From assembly GCA_913058145.1 (NCBI GenBank), contig CAJXQM010000002.1, forward strand, positions 62,001 to 126,000: a DNA stretch of 64,000 nucleotides, written 5' to 3'. The DNA comes from an uncultured Colwellia sp. Its GTDB lineage: Bacteria > Pseudomonadota > Gammaproteobacteria > Enterobacterales > Alteromonadaceae. A program made the position numbers and the translations under genes. Below the pieces are notes generated by a model. The model worked only from the letters and a program-made list of their open reading frames with translations, did no database searches and had not been told where the DNA came from. Numbering within the stretch: the first letter of the stretch is position 1; each line of letters starts with the position of its first letter. Below are positions 31,163 to 42,195 of the stretch, piece after piece.

Positions 31163-32980
31163 ATGAAGGTATTTTTCCGCTTAATCCGCTTACTTAAGCC
31201 CCAGTTACCTTTGATGTTGCTTGGCGCATTATTGTCAGTCATTACGGTGTTAGCCAACATCAGTTTATTGGCAGTTTCTGGTTGGTTTATTACATTAATG
31301 GCTATTGCCGGAACATCAGGCATAACAGTAAATTACTTTACGCCTGCGGCCATCATTCGATTTTTAGCTATTGTGCGCACAGCCGGTCGTTATGCTGAAC
31401 GTATGTTAACGCACAGGGCAACGTTTAACGCACTGGCTGACTTACGTCATTACTTCTACCAGCAACTTGAACCTTTATTACCCTATTATCGGATTAATTT
31501 ACGCTCAGGCGATCTGCTCGCAAGATTACAACAAGATATTGATAATCTTGATAACTTCTATTTGCGCGTACTGTTACCGATGGTAGTTGCCCTAATATCA
31601 GTACCCATCGTTTGTTATGCATTAGCTATTTTCTCTCCCGCTATTGCTTGGGTGATGCTAAGTGCGTTGCTCGTTGTGGCGATTATTTTTCCGGTGATCA
31701 GTTATTTTGCATCAACAACGCTATCCAAGGAAAAATCTCACTTAGAGAGCCATCTAACGGAAGAGTTAATCAATGGTATTGGCGCAATTAAAACGCTATT
31801 GGTTTATCAAGTTAGCATCAGTTATCAGCGCTCAATAGCCAGTATGACTAAGCAATATTATGATGTGCGTTATCACTTAGTGAAAATTAATGCCGGTTTA
31901 AGTGCTATAACGTTCATACTTATTCATTTATCAGCGCTAGTGTGCTTTTTTGTTTTGTTACCCCAATTGTCCGCAGGCGACGTTGACAGCAAGTCTTTAG
32001 TGGCGGTTATTTTATTGGTATTGGTAAGCTTTGAAACAGTAAGCAGTATGCCTTTAGCATTGCAGTTGTTACCACAAAGTTTAGCCAGTGCAACTAGGCT
32101 ATTCGCTATTATTGATAAAGAAAAACCTACCGAAATAGGTATCCAGTCAGTTCAACAGGGAAACATTAATTTTGAAAACTTCACTTTTAGTTATCCAGAG
32201 CAACAATCACCTAGTTTAGTTGATATTAATTTATCTATAAAAGCGGGTGAAAAAGTTGCGATTATTGGCGCAAGTGGTGCTGGAAAATCAACCTTAGTTA
32301 ATTTACTCATGGGCTTTTGGCCAACAGGTTTAGCACTTTCATCAACCCACGATTTATCAGTCGCTAATCTATCCGTATCAGCTGCATCAGCACCCTCAAC
32401 TACTCCCGTAAAAGATGACCTGAGTAACGGGCGGATAACGATTAATGATATTGATTTAAGCTTACTAAACCAAGAATCTTTACGAGAGCATATTGCTTTA
32501 ATGAGTCAACAGGGATATTTATTTGATGCCAGTATTTCTGATAACTTGCGTTTAGCAAAACATGACGTAACAGAAGAAGAAATGCGCCATGTCTGTGAAT
32601 TAGTCAACTTAACCTCCTTTATAGATAGTTTACCTGCAGGCTTTGATACTTGGCTAGGCTCTACCGGAATAGGATTATCAGGCGGTCAAGCACAACGCTT
32701 GCAAATAGCACAGTTATTACTACGTTCTGCCAGTGTTCTAATTTTAGATGAGCCAACAAAAGGATTAGACCGTCGTAATGAAGAAGAAGTGATGGTTAAT
32801 ATTTTAGATCATGTAAAGCAGCAAAAACAAAGTTTACTGGTCATCACGCATAAACCTTTAATGCTAGAAAAAATGGATAAAATAATTGTGATGGAACAAG
32901 GGAAAATAGTTGCTCAAGGATCTCATAAGCAACTTTCTAGTAATAATAATTATTATAAACAGTTACTTAATTATTTTTAA
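31163..32980 (+). CDS. cydC: Heterodimeric ABC exporter CydDC subunit CydC
   Basis: ABC exporter with GASGAGKST and LSGGQAQRLQIAQ; follows cydD. Confidence 0.93.
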   Translation: MKVFFRLIRLLKPQLPLMLLGALLSVITVLANISLLAVSGWFITLMAIAGTSGITVNYFTPAAIIRFLAIVRTAGRYAERMLTHRATFNALADLRHYFYQQLEPLLPYYRINLRSGDLLARLQQDIDNLDNFYLRVLLPMVVALISVPIVCYALAIFSPAIAWVMLSALLVVAIIFPVISYFASTTLSKEKSHLESHLTEELINGIGAIKTLLVYQVSISYQRSIASMTKQYYDVRYHLVKINAGLSAITFILIHLSALVCFFVLLPQLSAGDVDSKSLVAVILLVLVSFETVSSMPLALQLLPQSLASATRLFAIIDKEKPTEIGIQSVQQGNINFENFTFSYPEQQSPSLVDINLSIKAGEKVAIIGASGAGKSTLVNLLMGFWPTGLALSSTHDLSVANLSVSAASAPSTTPVKDDLSNGRITINDIDLSLLNQESLREHIALMSQQGYLFDASISDNLRLAKHDVTEEEMRHVCELVNLTSFIDSLPAGFDTWLGSTGIGLSGGQAQRLQIAQLLLRSASVLILDEPTKGLDRRNEEEVMVNILDHVKQQKQSLLVITHKPLMLEKMDKIIVMEQGKIVAQGSHKQLSSNNNYYKQLLNYF

Positions 32981-33118
32981 TAGCTCGACAAGAATGACCC
33001 ATTTAGCTTACCTAGTCCCAAGGTTGATTAGATAAGCCTGATGAAATAACTTACTAAAAAGATAACTTAATTTTATCTTTAGAATTTTTATAATTTGAAC
33101 TAAAAAAACACTATAACT

Positions 33119-33733
33119 ATGGAGAAGTATATGAAATATATGAAGTCAATGAGCATTAATGTAGTGTTAGCTAGCACTTTATCTATATCACCCTTTCTGG
33201 CAAATGCGGAAGGAATGATTCCAAGTGAAAATATTAAGGAAGCGCGTTCTTTGGTAAAAGCTTTTGGCAGTGATTTAAAACACGTATTAAAAACGTCGAT
33301 GAAATCAGAAGGGCCAATAAAAGCATTAGAGGTATGTAATACTCAAGCAGGACCTATTGCCAAACAGAACTCCTCTTTATCAGGTTGGGACATAGCGCGA
33401 ACGTCACTGAAAGTTAGAAACGAAAACAACGCACCGGATGAATGGGAATTAACTGTACTACATCAATTTGAAAAACGTAAAGCCGCAGGAGAAAATCTAA
33501 AAACTATGGAATATGCTGAAACGGTACAACAAGGTGATAAATCAGTTTATCGTTATATGAAGCCAATACCGACTGCAGGCGTTTGTGTACAATGTCATGG
33601 CGGAAATGTAGGTGACGAAATCACCAAGAAAGTAGCATTATTATATCCTAATGATAATGCTACAGGGTTCAACATTGGTGATATTCGTGGTGCATTCAGC
33701 TTACAAAAAATAATTACGAAACCTATAGATTAA
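33119..33733 (+). CDS. DUF3365 family (Tll0287-like) heme protein
   Basis: Signal peptide and single CxxCH (CVQCHG). Confidence 0.85.
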   Translation: MEKYMKYMKSMSINVVLASTLSISPFLANAEGMIPSENIKEARSLVKAFGSDLKHVLKTSMKSEGPIKALEVCNTQAGPIAKQNSSLSGWDIARTSLKVRNENNAPDEWELTVLHQFEKRKAAGENLKTMEYAETVQQGDKSVYRYMKPIPTAGVCVQCHGGNVGDEITKKVALLYPNDNATGFNIGDIRGAFSLQKIITKPID

Positions 33734-33778
33734 CAGCTGTAATGACAAATCAATTCTGATTTTACGACAAGGGTTACA
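33701..33778. repeat. Direct repeat copy A (78 bp)
   Basis: Aligns ungapped with 35451-35528, 15 mismatches counted by eye; covers the 3' end of the DUF3365 gene. Confidence 0.85.
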
Positions 33779-33854
33779 TAGACTGACTATGCGCCCCTTG
33801 AATACTCCTCCTCTATCTGCGCCATATTGATTAATTTCAGACGTCTAATACACA

Positions 33855-35036
33855 TTAACTTGATGCAGATTCAAGAGATTCTGATAAAAATGACAATGAC
33901 TTTTCTTTTTCTTTAGATATTTGTTGATTGGCGTAAGAAAAATCAACGGTCATTGCGTTGTCAGGCAAATCCTTCCCTTTATATAACACCCTCTCTCTTA
34001 AACCCGTAATACCAAGGATAGTATTCATTCTTGAATGAAGTGCTGCCTGGGAAGGATTATTATGACGCTTGAATGTGAAAAAGGGACAGTTGTAGATAAT
34101 TGAAAATACCGTACCATGAAAAGAGTCTGTACAAACAAACGCGGCATTTTTGAACAATCCAACAAATTCAGCTGGCCCGGTATTATACGCCTTAATAATA
34201 TCTGGATTAGAGTCCATAATATCATGCTTATTGACCGGCAATACCACTATGACCAAATCGAGATATTTCGCTATTGCCTTAGCTGTTTCCCTGATGTAAT
34301 TGTCAGACTCCAAAATATAACAAAGTAAATATTCTTTAGAGGTTATATTTGAATCCTCCTCACTGATACTATTCCATGTTTTTATGTCAAGGAGCAATGT
34401 GGGATCAAGCACAACTTGCGCCGTTCGCCCTGTCAGTGCCTTGATTTCATCTGCCCCTTCCTTCTCTCTGATAGAAAGATATGGAATGTCTAGGATCTGC
34501 TCTTTCATCCAATCTCTTGCATGTCCAGGTATTTCTGATAAACCTAAACTTGGTGCATAGGCGACTCTTTGTTGTTGGGGAGCAAACTTCAAAAAATAAC
34601 TAGCATCTTCGTAATGACCGCCTGGATGCCATACCTGATCACTACCGACAACAAAAGCTTCGCACTGTGGAGGCAATTTAACCAATTCTTCAAATGCGGT
34701 ATAACGAATACTGCCCAGCTTAAAATGTTTGTCTAAAAATCGATCATAGAGTGCCGTTCGTCCTTGCGTAAGCTTACATTTTTTCTTTTCAAATAGGCGA
34801 TCACTTATTCTACTTTTCAATGTCGAAAACTGGCGGACTGACAACACTTTTTTAATGAGACCCGTGAAAGAAGAATCTGTAGCGTTATGTATCGCTCCGT
34901 TCGTGTTATCACGGTCATAATCTATCACTTCACAAGAGAATCCGAGCTTCTCTATCGTCGTTTCCAATGCATACAACTGAAGAAATGTGCCGTAATTATA
35001 ATATCTTGGGAATGATAAAAGACCAATTTTTTTCAT
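33855..35036 (-). CDS. Polysaccharide pyruvyl transferase family protein
   Basis: IGLLSFPRYYNYGTFLQLYAL..., FVVGSDQVWHPG, TDSFHGTVFSIIYNCPF. Confidence 0.9.
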   Translation of the reverse strand: MKKIGLLSFPRYYNYGTFLQLYALETTIEKLGFSCEVIDYDRDNTNGAIHNATDSSFTGLIKKVLSVRQFSTLKSRISDRLFEKKKCKLTQGRTALYDRFLDKHFKLGSIRYTAFEELVKLPPQCEAFVVGSDQVWHPGGHYEDASYFLKFAPQQQRVAYAPSLGLSEIPGHARDWMKEQILDIPYLSIREKEGADEIKALTGRTAQVVLDPTLLLDIKTWNSISEEDSNITSKEYLLCYILESDNYIRETAKAIAKYLDLVIVVLPVNKHDIMDSNPDIIKAYNTGPAEFVGLFKNAAFVCTDSFHGTVFSIIYNCPFFTFKRHNNPSQAALHSRMNTILGITGLRERVLYKGKDLPDNAMTVDFSYANQQISKEKEKSLSFLSESLESASS

Positions 35037-35450
35037 TCTGTAACCTCCGAATTGTGATAGAAATAGATAGCATCAACAGATAACTGTTGTCGCTAAAAAA
35101 TGTATTTGTTATTGCCATAGTTGTGTTCAATGATATAAATGTTTGGTTCACTAATTTTTTAAATCACATAGTTAAAATGGATTTTATTATGTACCCATAT
35201 TTTCAACGTTTATAAGGTTTAGAGTGAATGTAGTAATATGTAACTAGCAAAATACAGGCCATAATAATTATCATGGTTAATTAATATGTATTCCCCCTCC
35301 TATTACCACCTTGTCTACATTGTTTCGCCAAACACACCGATAATATAGGCCTGTGTTATTGGCAACTTATTGCAAATCTAACGACTTCATGATTAATCGA
35401 GGCAATAATTTTGTAAAGACAAGTTTTTATGGTCTCTGGTACTAAGACGC

Positions 35451-35528
35451 TTATAAAAAACAATCACAATGGGTATAGATTAACGGCAGTAATGACAGAT
35501 CTGTTCTGATTTTACGATAAGGATTACA
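35451..35528. repeat. Direct repeat copy B (78 bp)
   Basis: See copy A at 33701-33778. Confidence 0.85.
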
Positions 35529-35559
35529 GTAAGTAATGGTATTGTTAAATTAACAATGC

Positions 35560-36450
35560 CTATCCCATAATAATTGAAATTGATAAAAATAAAGGAGTTA
35601 AAATGGTTACTGCTACATTCGCGCTAAGATACTTAGGGTGTTCTCCGATTTTTTCTTTATATTTTAAAGCTCCTAGAAAGGTAAATAACGCTAATGGCAT
35701 TGGAGTTAAAGCAACAAGACTTAACATGGGGAGATAGCCGAAGCTAACATATATAATAATCGCTAGTATGCTCGCCAACGCGAAAGCACCATAAACGTTA
35801 GTACTGTGATTTACGCCATAGGATATAGGAAAATGCCTACGACCAACCTTTCGATCTGCCTCTATATCAGGGTATTGATTAAGCAATAATAAATTATTGA
35901 CTAAAAAAAATGGAATGACACCCACTAGTAAAGAGATAGCCCAATATTCCCCAACTAATACAAATTGAGTACCTATCACCATCAAAAAGCCAAAACCAAG
36001 CCCCGGAGCTATCAAACAGAGTAACGGGTTTTTATTAATCCATTGGGTATATGTCGCTACAATTAACAGCCCTAGTATGCCAAGAGGCAAAATTTCGGCG
36101 CCATAAAGCCAATAGAAATAGCCGCCAATTAATATCATCAGTAATAGACAAGTAACAGCCAAAATTAAAACATGAGAGCTTAATTCTGGCTGTTGAGGTA
36201 ACCCCCCGCTACCGCCACTAAAGTCTGTTTTTTTGGTCATCAAATCTAAACCACTTTTAAAATCTAAATACTCGTTTAGGCTATTAACACTAACATGAGC
36301 TAAAAGAGCGCCAATAAAGGCTAAAAACAAAGATAAAAAATTAATGCTTTCGGGGCTTGCAATAACAACACTAGCACCTAATAAAATACACATTGGTGTT
36401 AAAATTAAAAAAGGCAGTCTTATAGATAACAAAACAGCTTTATATTTCAT
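35560..36450 (-). CDS. UbiA-family prenyltransferase (MenA-like)
   Basis: NSLNEYLDFKSGLDLMTKKTDFSGGSGGLP, polytopic membrane protein; DIEADRKVGRRHFPI. Confidence 0.85.
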   Translation of the reverse strand: MKYKAVLLSIRLPFLILTPMCILLGASVVIASPESINFLSLFLAFIGALLAHVSVNSLNEYLDFKSGLDLMTKKTDFSGGSGGLPQQPELSSHVLILAVTCLLLMILIGGYFYWLYGAEILPLGILGLLIVATYTQWINKNPLLCLIAPGLGFGFLMVIGTQFVLVGEYWAISLLVGVIPFFLVNNLLLLNQYPDIEADRKVGRRHFPISYGVNHSTNVYGAFALASILAIIIYVSFGYLPMLSLVALTPMPLALFTFLGALKYKEKIGEHPKYLSANVAVTILTPLFLSISIIMG

Positions 36451-36485
36451 TTTTTTCCCATATAATTTAATAAAACATCCATTTA

Positions 36486-36528
36486 ATTAGTGTTTTACAT
36501 AGTTATTAGTGTTTTACATAGTTATTAG
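36486..36528. repeat. 19-bp tandem repeat (attagtgttttacatagtt), 2.3 copies
   Basis: Exact copies at 36486-36504 and 36505-36523. Confidence 0.9.
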
Positions 36529-36724
36529 CCCTGTAGCATAATGCATTTTTATTGAAGACATAGATAAAATAATAATACTTCACATATAAATCCAACGACA
36601 TCAGCTGACTGTTGTTTAATCATTATACATATAACCAGTAATGTTACGTTGTTCATCAAGATATTGATATTTGATTAGATAATTACCTATAGTTGTGATA
36701 AAAAGAAAAAAATAAGGAAGTATA

Positions 36725-37327
36725 ATGTCAGATTTATTTAATGAAAAAGCTAAAGATTGGGATGCTAGTGAGAGGAAAAAGTTGATTTCATCAGCAGTAG
36801 GCTCATCAATATTAAAACATGTCCCTTTACACCAACAAATGGATGTTATGGATTTTGGTGCAGGAACGGGGTTAATTAGCGCTCATGTTGTCCCGTTTGT
36901 GCATAAAATTGTCGCGGTAGATATATCTAAAGCAATGCTTGATAAGCTCACTGCAAAACCAACATTACAGGGTAAGGTTGAAGCCGTCTGTCAGGATATT
37001 ACTGATAAACCTATAGATGCCAAGTTTGATTTAATAATAAGTGCAATGGCAGTACATCATGTAGAAAACACATCTAAACTAATAAACACCTTTTATGAGC
37101 ATTTAAAGCCGGGTGCAAAAGTGGCATTGGCAGATCTTGATAAAGAGGATGGTAGTTTTCACCCTGAAGGTAGTGAAGGTGTGTTTCATTGCGGTTTTGA
37201 GCGTAATGAGCTGCAAACGTTATTAGAAAATAATGGCTTTGATAATATCCAATTTTTTACTGTCCACGTAATAAATAAAAAGGAAAAAGAGTACCCTGTA
37301 TTTTTGGTTGTGGCGACTAAATGTTAA
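36725..37327 (+). CDS. Class I SAM-dependent methyltransferase
   Basis: VMDFGAGTGLISAHVVPFVHKIVAVDISKAML. Confidence 0.9.
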   Translation: MSDLFNEKAKDWDASERKKLISSAVGSSILKHVPLHQQMDVMDFGAGTGLISAHVVPFVHKIVAVDISKAMLDKLTAKPTLQGKVEAVCQDITDKPIDAKFDLIISAMAVHHVENTSKLINTFYEHLKPGAKVALADLDKEDGSFHPEGSEGVFHCGFERNELQTLLENNGFDNIQFFTVHVINKKEKEYPVFLVVATKC

Positions 37328-37556
37328 TTATGTAGGCTGAATAAAAAAGAAGAAATGATATTACATAAATGAAACAACTCTCAAACACGATTTTAAACTT
37401 CGCAAGAAACTTATTAATCAAACACCTTTATGTAGTATTATTTTATTGGTAGTATTTACTCTGCTGAGGTATTCATCTCTCAATTTCAAGCTATTATTTT
37501 ATATAAAAAATCAATAACAACTATCTATAACAACAAGACTCACTGACGAAGATAAA

Positions 37557-39350
37557 ATGAAAACAAAACGTAAAACTCTTTTTTGGCAGTTATACCCCTC
37601 TTTTTTAATGATTTCATTTATCTCATTGCTCGCCATTGTAATGATTGCTCTTTGGTCATTTAAATCCTTCTATTACCAAGAACGTGCTGACGACTTAGAA
37701 ATAAGAGCAAAAATATTAACACCTGAATTTTCTCGGCTTATTCAAGCTAAAAATTATCAAGCAATTCAAAATAAATCTCAAAAACTCGGTGACGAATCAT
37801 CAACACGAATTACTATTATTTTACCATCAGGACAAATAATTGGAGATAATAAAAAAGATCCCGCGACAATGGATAATCATAAAAATCGTCCTGAAATTGA
37901 ACAAGCAATACTTAACGGTAAAGGTTTATCAACAAGGTATGGTCACACACTAGCCATAGACTCAATGTATTTTGCGATGCCTATAATCGCAGAAGACAAA
38001 ATGATTGGCCTAATGAGAACATCTACCCCTTTATATACACTACAAAATGCCTTGTGGAGTATTTATTATAAGGTATCGTTGGGCTTTTTTATTCTCATTA
38101 TCATTACCGCATTTGCTAGTTGGTGGATGTCAAAATCGTTAGTTAGACCACTGGAAATAATCAAAGTACAAGCGCAACGATTAGCCAAAGGTGATTTTTC
38201 AAGTCGCGTGCAATTAAGGTCAAACGACTCACTTGAATCTGAACAATTAGGCCAAGCATTTAACGAAATTGCCATTCAATTAAATCAACGTATTGAAATC
38301 ATTCGTAATCAGAGGAACGAGCAAGAAGCCGTTTTTTCTAGTATGGTTGAAGGGGTTATTGCCGTTGACAGTAGTGAAAACGTGCTTCGTATTAACCAAG
38401 CAGCCTATAATATATTGAAAATTTCAGAAAAAAACATTGAAGGTATAAAATTAAAAAATGTTATTGATAACATTGAACTACATAACCTTATTTTATTTGC
38501 CTTACAACAAGATATGCCTGTAGGGCAAGAAATAATAGTTCACCGTGACGTTGAGCATGAACAGGTGTTACTTGCCCAATCAGCACCTTTACTTGATATA
38601 CATAAAAATAAATGTGGCACCCTTATAGTATTTAATGACATAACCAAACTAAAAGAGTTTGAATTACAAAGAAAAGAATTTGTTGCCAATGTATCGCACG
38701 AACTTAGAACGCCTCTTACCGCTATCCAAGGTCTTTCTGAAACAATAATAGAATTCCCTGATTTACCCCAAGATAAAAGAGCTTATTTTATTGATGTTAT
38801 ACATACACATTCTATTCGCTTAGAAAGTATTATTGAAAATTTATTAACCTTATCAAGAATAGAAAAAGAAACAGAAATTGATGAAATTAACCTTGTAGAT
38901 GAATCTATTACTTTAGCGTTAAGTAACGCTATCTTTCTTTGTAAAGATAAAGCGTTAAAGAGAAATATTGACATTATTTTAAACAACGCCGAAGAGATAA
39001 CATTTAAACACAACTCTTCGTTGATAGAACAAGCAATTATCAATCTTCTAAACAATGCAATTAAGTACAGTAATGGCAACAGCGAAATAAAAATAACAGT
39101 GATTAAGCTTGACCATGAAATTAAAATAAGTGTTGAAGACAAAGGCAGTGGTATTCCCGAAGAACATTTATCACGATTATTTGAACGTTTTTATCGCGTA
39201 GACAAAGCACGTAGTCGGCAGTTAGGCGGAACAGGATTAGGCTTATCTATTGTCAAACATATTGCATTAGCTCACAAAGGCACGGTAACAGTGAGTAGCA
39301 AAATAAATAAAGGCAGTGTTTTTTCCTTAACATTGCCATTAGAAAGGTAA
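37557..39350 (+). CDS. PhoR-like sensor histidine kinase (TM, HAMP, PAS, HisKA, HATPase)
   Basis: FVANVSHELRTPLTAIQGLSETI; GTGLGLSIVKHIA. Confidence 0.93.
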   Translation: MKTKRKTLFWQLYPSFLMISFISLLAIVMIALWSFKSFYYQERADDLEIRAKILTPEFSRLIQAKNYQAIQNKSQKLGDESSTRITIILPSGQIIGDNKKDPATMDNHKNRPEIEQAILNGKGLSTRYGHTLAIDSMYFAMPIIAEDKMIGLMRTSTPLYTLQNALWSIYYKVSLGFFILIIITAFASWWMSKSLVRPLEIIKVQAQRLAKGDFSSRVQLRSNDSLESEQLGQAFNEIAIQLNQRIEIIRNQRNEQEAVFSSMVEGVIAVDSSENVLRINQAAYNILKISEKNIEGIKLKNVIDNIELHNLILFALQQDMPVGQEIIVHRDVEHEQVLLAQSAPLLDIHKNKCGTLIVFNDITKLKEFELQRKEFVANVSHELRTPLTAIQGLSETIIEFPDLPQDKRAYFIDVIHTHSIRLESIIENLLTLSRIEKETEIDEINLVDESITLALSNAIFLCKDKALKRNIDIILNNAEEITFKHNSSLIEQAIINLLNNAIKYSNGNSEIKITVIKLDHEIKISVEDKGSGIPEEHLSRLFERFYRVDKARSRQLGGTGLGLSIVKHIALAHKGTVTVSSKINKGSVFSLTLPLER

Positions 39351-39430
39351 ACTAAGTTACATTGCATTAAGTTAAGTGAAAATTCGGTACATTCAATCAA
39401 TTAACAGTATAAATATTAAGGTAAAAACAT

Positions 39431-39952
39431 ATGCTTTATCAGTTGGGTAAACTTGCTCCAAACATTTCAAAAAGCTGTTTTATCGCACCAAATGCCAGTG
39501 TAATAGGCAATGTAGAGTTAGGTGACAATGCCAGTGTTTGGTTTAATGTGGTAATCCGTGCCGATACAGCACAAATCAAAATAGGGAAAAACTCAAATAT
39601 TCAAGACGGGAGTATTTTGCATGTTGATGAAGGTTTTCCCATTACCATTGATCAAAATGTCACTATAGGTCATAAAGTCATGCTACACGGCTGCTCTATA
39701 GATGAAGGCAGTTTAATTGGAATGAATGCTGTGGTGCTAAATGGTGCTAAAATTGGCAAAAATTGTTTAGTGGGTGCGAATGCGTTGGTGACAGAAAACA
39801 TGATCATTCCTGACGGTAGTTTAGTCTTAGGCTCGCCAGCAAAAGTCATTAAACAACTCGGTGAAAAAGCTAAACTAAAGATCGCAGAAGGCGCTGCTCA
39901 TTATGTTAATAATAATATTCGATATAAGAAAGAGTTAACACAAATAGGCTGA
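39431..39952 (+). CDS. Gamma-carbonic anhydrase family hexapeptide protein
   Basis: Left-handed beta-helix repeats; VVIRADTAQIKIGKNSNIQDGSILHVD, TIGHKVMLHGC. Confidence 0.9.
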   Translation: MLYQLGKLAPNISKSCFIAPNASVIGNVELGDNASVWFNVVIRADTAQIKIGKNSNIQDGSILHVDEGFPITIDQNVTIGHKVMLHGCSIDEGSLIGMNAVVLNGAKIGKNCLVGANALVTENMIIPDGSLVLGSPAKVIKQLGEKAKLKIAEGAAHYVNNNIRYKKELTQIG

Positions 39953-40194
39953 TTTATTTTACTCAAGCGATTCTTAGAACGGGCTAAAAACAATTTAGAC
40001 AAGGTTTTGATTGTGGAGCACGGTTGTTCCATGGATAAAGTATAAATCGTTTTTTTCTCCCACTAAAGCATGCACGTTAAATGGTCACGAGTATAAATGA
40101 AAAAGTTGATGAAACTAACAATACCATGTCAACTACGATATATTTGTTAAATCCGTTTGTTATCTTTTACCAATAGGTTGTATAAATTAGCGTA

Positions 40195-41319
40195 ATGAAA
40201 ACTGAATTTGTAAACTCTATCGATAAAATTAATGAATTAACTTGGCAATCATTAGCTGACTCTAGCTCGCCATTTATAAACTATCAATTGTTTAAAGCCT
40301 TAGAACACAGCCAATCCGTTTGCAGTAAACAAGGTTGGCAACCACACCATTTGTTATGGTCAAAGTCCAACAATGTACGTGCAATACTTCCTATGTATAT
40401 CAAACAGCACTCGTGGGGGGAATATGTATTCGACTGGGCATGGGCTGAAGCTTACCAAAAAAATAATGAACCTTATTATCCAAAATTAGTGGCAACAATC
40501 CCTTTTACACCAATATATACAACTAAGCTAATAACAAGTGATATAGAGCTACCCAAGGTGTTTTCTGTGCTAACCGAGCACTGCCTAGATCAAAATATTA
40601 ATAGTTGGCATATTTTGTATGCGCAAGATATCCCTAAAGAATCACTAAGTTCAAACAATGTATTTCAGCGTAATACCGTACAATTTCACTGGTTCAATCA
40701 TCAGTATCACGATTTTAGTCACTTTTTATCTAAGTTTACCGCACGAAAAAGAAAAAATGTAAAAAAAGAGCGCCTTGCGATCTCACAACAAAATATAAAA
40801 GTACGACAAATTTTGGGTAAAGATATAACTCCACAAGAGCTATCTTTTTTTTACTTAACTTACCAATTAACGTATGTAAAACGTGGGCATTCACCCCATT
40901 TAACAGCTGATTTTTTTGCTCGTGCCCTAACGTCGCTTCCTGATAATATTTTATTAGTGATTGCCAGCATTGACGGCGATGATATAGCCTGTGCCTGGTT
41001 TTTCTTTGACGAGCACCAGCTTTATGGCCGATATTGGGGGTGTACACAAACGCAAAACAATCTTCATTTCGAACTTTGTTACTATCAAGGGATTGAATTT
41101 TGCATTGAGCATAAGCTACAAGTGTTTAATCCCGGAGCGCAAGGCGAACATAAAATTCAACGTGGTTTTGAGCCGGTATTAACTCACTCCTATCATTGGA
41201 TAAAACATCTAGGATTTAGACCGGCCATACAGCAGTTTTGCCTAGAAGAACAACAACAGATGCAGCGCTATTTAAAGCATTGCCAACAATTTTTACCGTT
41301 TAAAGTTGAAAAAAGTTAA
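40195..41319 (+). CDS. GNAT/peptidogalycan biosynthesis-like protein (COG3146)
   Basis: SKFTARKRKNVKKERLAI, NPGAQGEHKIQRGFEPV motifs. Confidence 0.85.
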   Translation: MKTEFVNSIDKINELTWQSLADSSSPFINYQLFKALEHSQSVCSKQGWQPHHLLWSKSNNVRAILPMYIKQHSWGEYVFDWAWAEAYQKNNEPYYPKLVATIPFTPIYTTKLITSDIELPKVFSVLTEHCLDQNINSWHILYAQDIPKESLSSNNVFQRNTVQFHWFNHQYHDFSHFLSKFTARKRKNVKKERLAISQQNIKVRQILGKDITPQELSFFYLTYQLTYVKRGHSPHLTADFFARALTSLPDNILLVIASIDGDDIACAWFFFDEHQLYGRYWGCTQTQNNLHFELCYYQGIEFCIEHKLQVFNPGAQGEHKIQRGFEPVLTHSYHWIKHLGFRPAIQQFCLEEQQQMQRYLKHCQQFLPFKVEKS

Positions 41320-41394
41320 TTTATCGTTATTAAAATTAGAACCCTTAATTAAACTAATGGGTATTACAGTAAACGTTAAAAAGTTAGAAAAACA

Positions 41395-42000
41395 ATGATA
41401 AAGCCATTTTCACAAGCGTGTGAAAACAATAAACAGCCTATACTCGACATATTAACTCGCGTATTCGTCAATCAAGCACATGTCTTAGAAATAGGATCAG
41501 GCACAGGACAACATGCCGTTTATTTTGCAAAAAACTTGCCTTTTCTTACCTGGCAAACTAGTGATTTATCAATTAATCATGAGGCTATTAATCAGTGGAT
41601 AGGTGACCTTCCCCCACCGAACATTAAACGACCATTAGTGATCGATTTAGCAGGCGTTCATGCATTAGCTGAAAACATAGATGCCCTATTCACGGCTAAT
41701 ACCTTGCATATAATTAGTTGGCCACTAGTACAAAAATTTTTCAAACTGGTAGAAAAACTTTTAGCCACAAACGGAGTACTATGCATTTATGGACCATTTA
41801 ACTACCAAGGTAAATACACTAGCGAAAGCAATGCTAACTTTGACCTTTGGCTAAAAGCTCGAGATAAAAATAGTGGTATTCGTGATTTTGAAGCCGTTTG
41901 TCAATTAGCGACAAAGGCAGGTCTATCTTTAAAAGAAGATGTCAATATGCCTGCAAACAACCGAATGTTGATATTTAACACAACAGGTTCAAAAATATGA
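41395..42000 (+). CDS. DUF938 family SAM-dependent methyltransferase-like protein
   Basis: SQACENNKQPILDIL...VLEIGSGTGQHAVYFAKNLP. Confidence 0.88.
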   Translation: MIKPFSQACENNKQPILDILTRVFVNQAHVLEIGSGTGQHAVYFAKNLPFLTWQTSDLSINHEAINQWIGDLPPPNIKRPLVIDLAGVHALAENIDALFTANTLHIISWPLVQKFFKLVEKLLATNGVLCIYGPFNYQGKYTSESNANFDLWLKARDKNSGIRDFEAVCQLATKAGLSLKEDVNMPANNRMLIFNTTGSKI

Positions 42001-42195
42001 TTCATCCTAAAGCATGTTGATAGAAAAATTTTATCTTGAAAAATGAACATTAATCACAACAACTACTTTATTTACCCCTTACGGCTAAGATGCAGGTTGC
42101 GAATTTAATTCACTCAAATAACAAAAACCACCATCGATAAACCATTATTTAATCAGACATCAAATACCTATTATTTTAAATCAACATTACTATAA

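Noticed and set aside
34025-34328. ORFs overlapping the pyruvyl transferase gene on both strands
   Set aside because: Shadow ORFs in alternate frames; no independent evidence.
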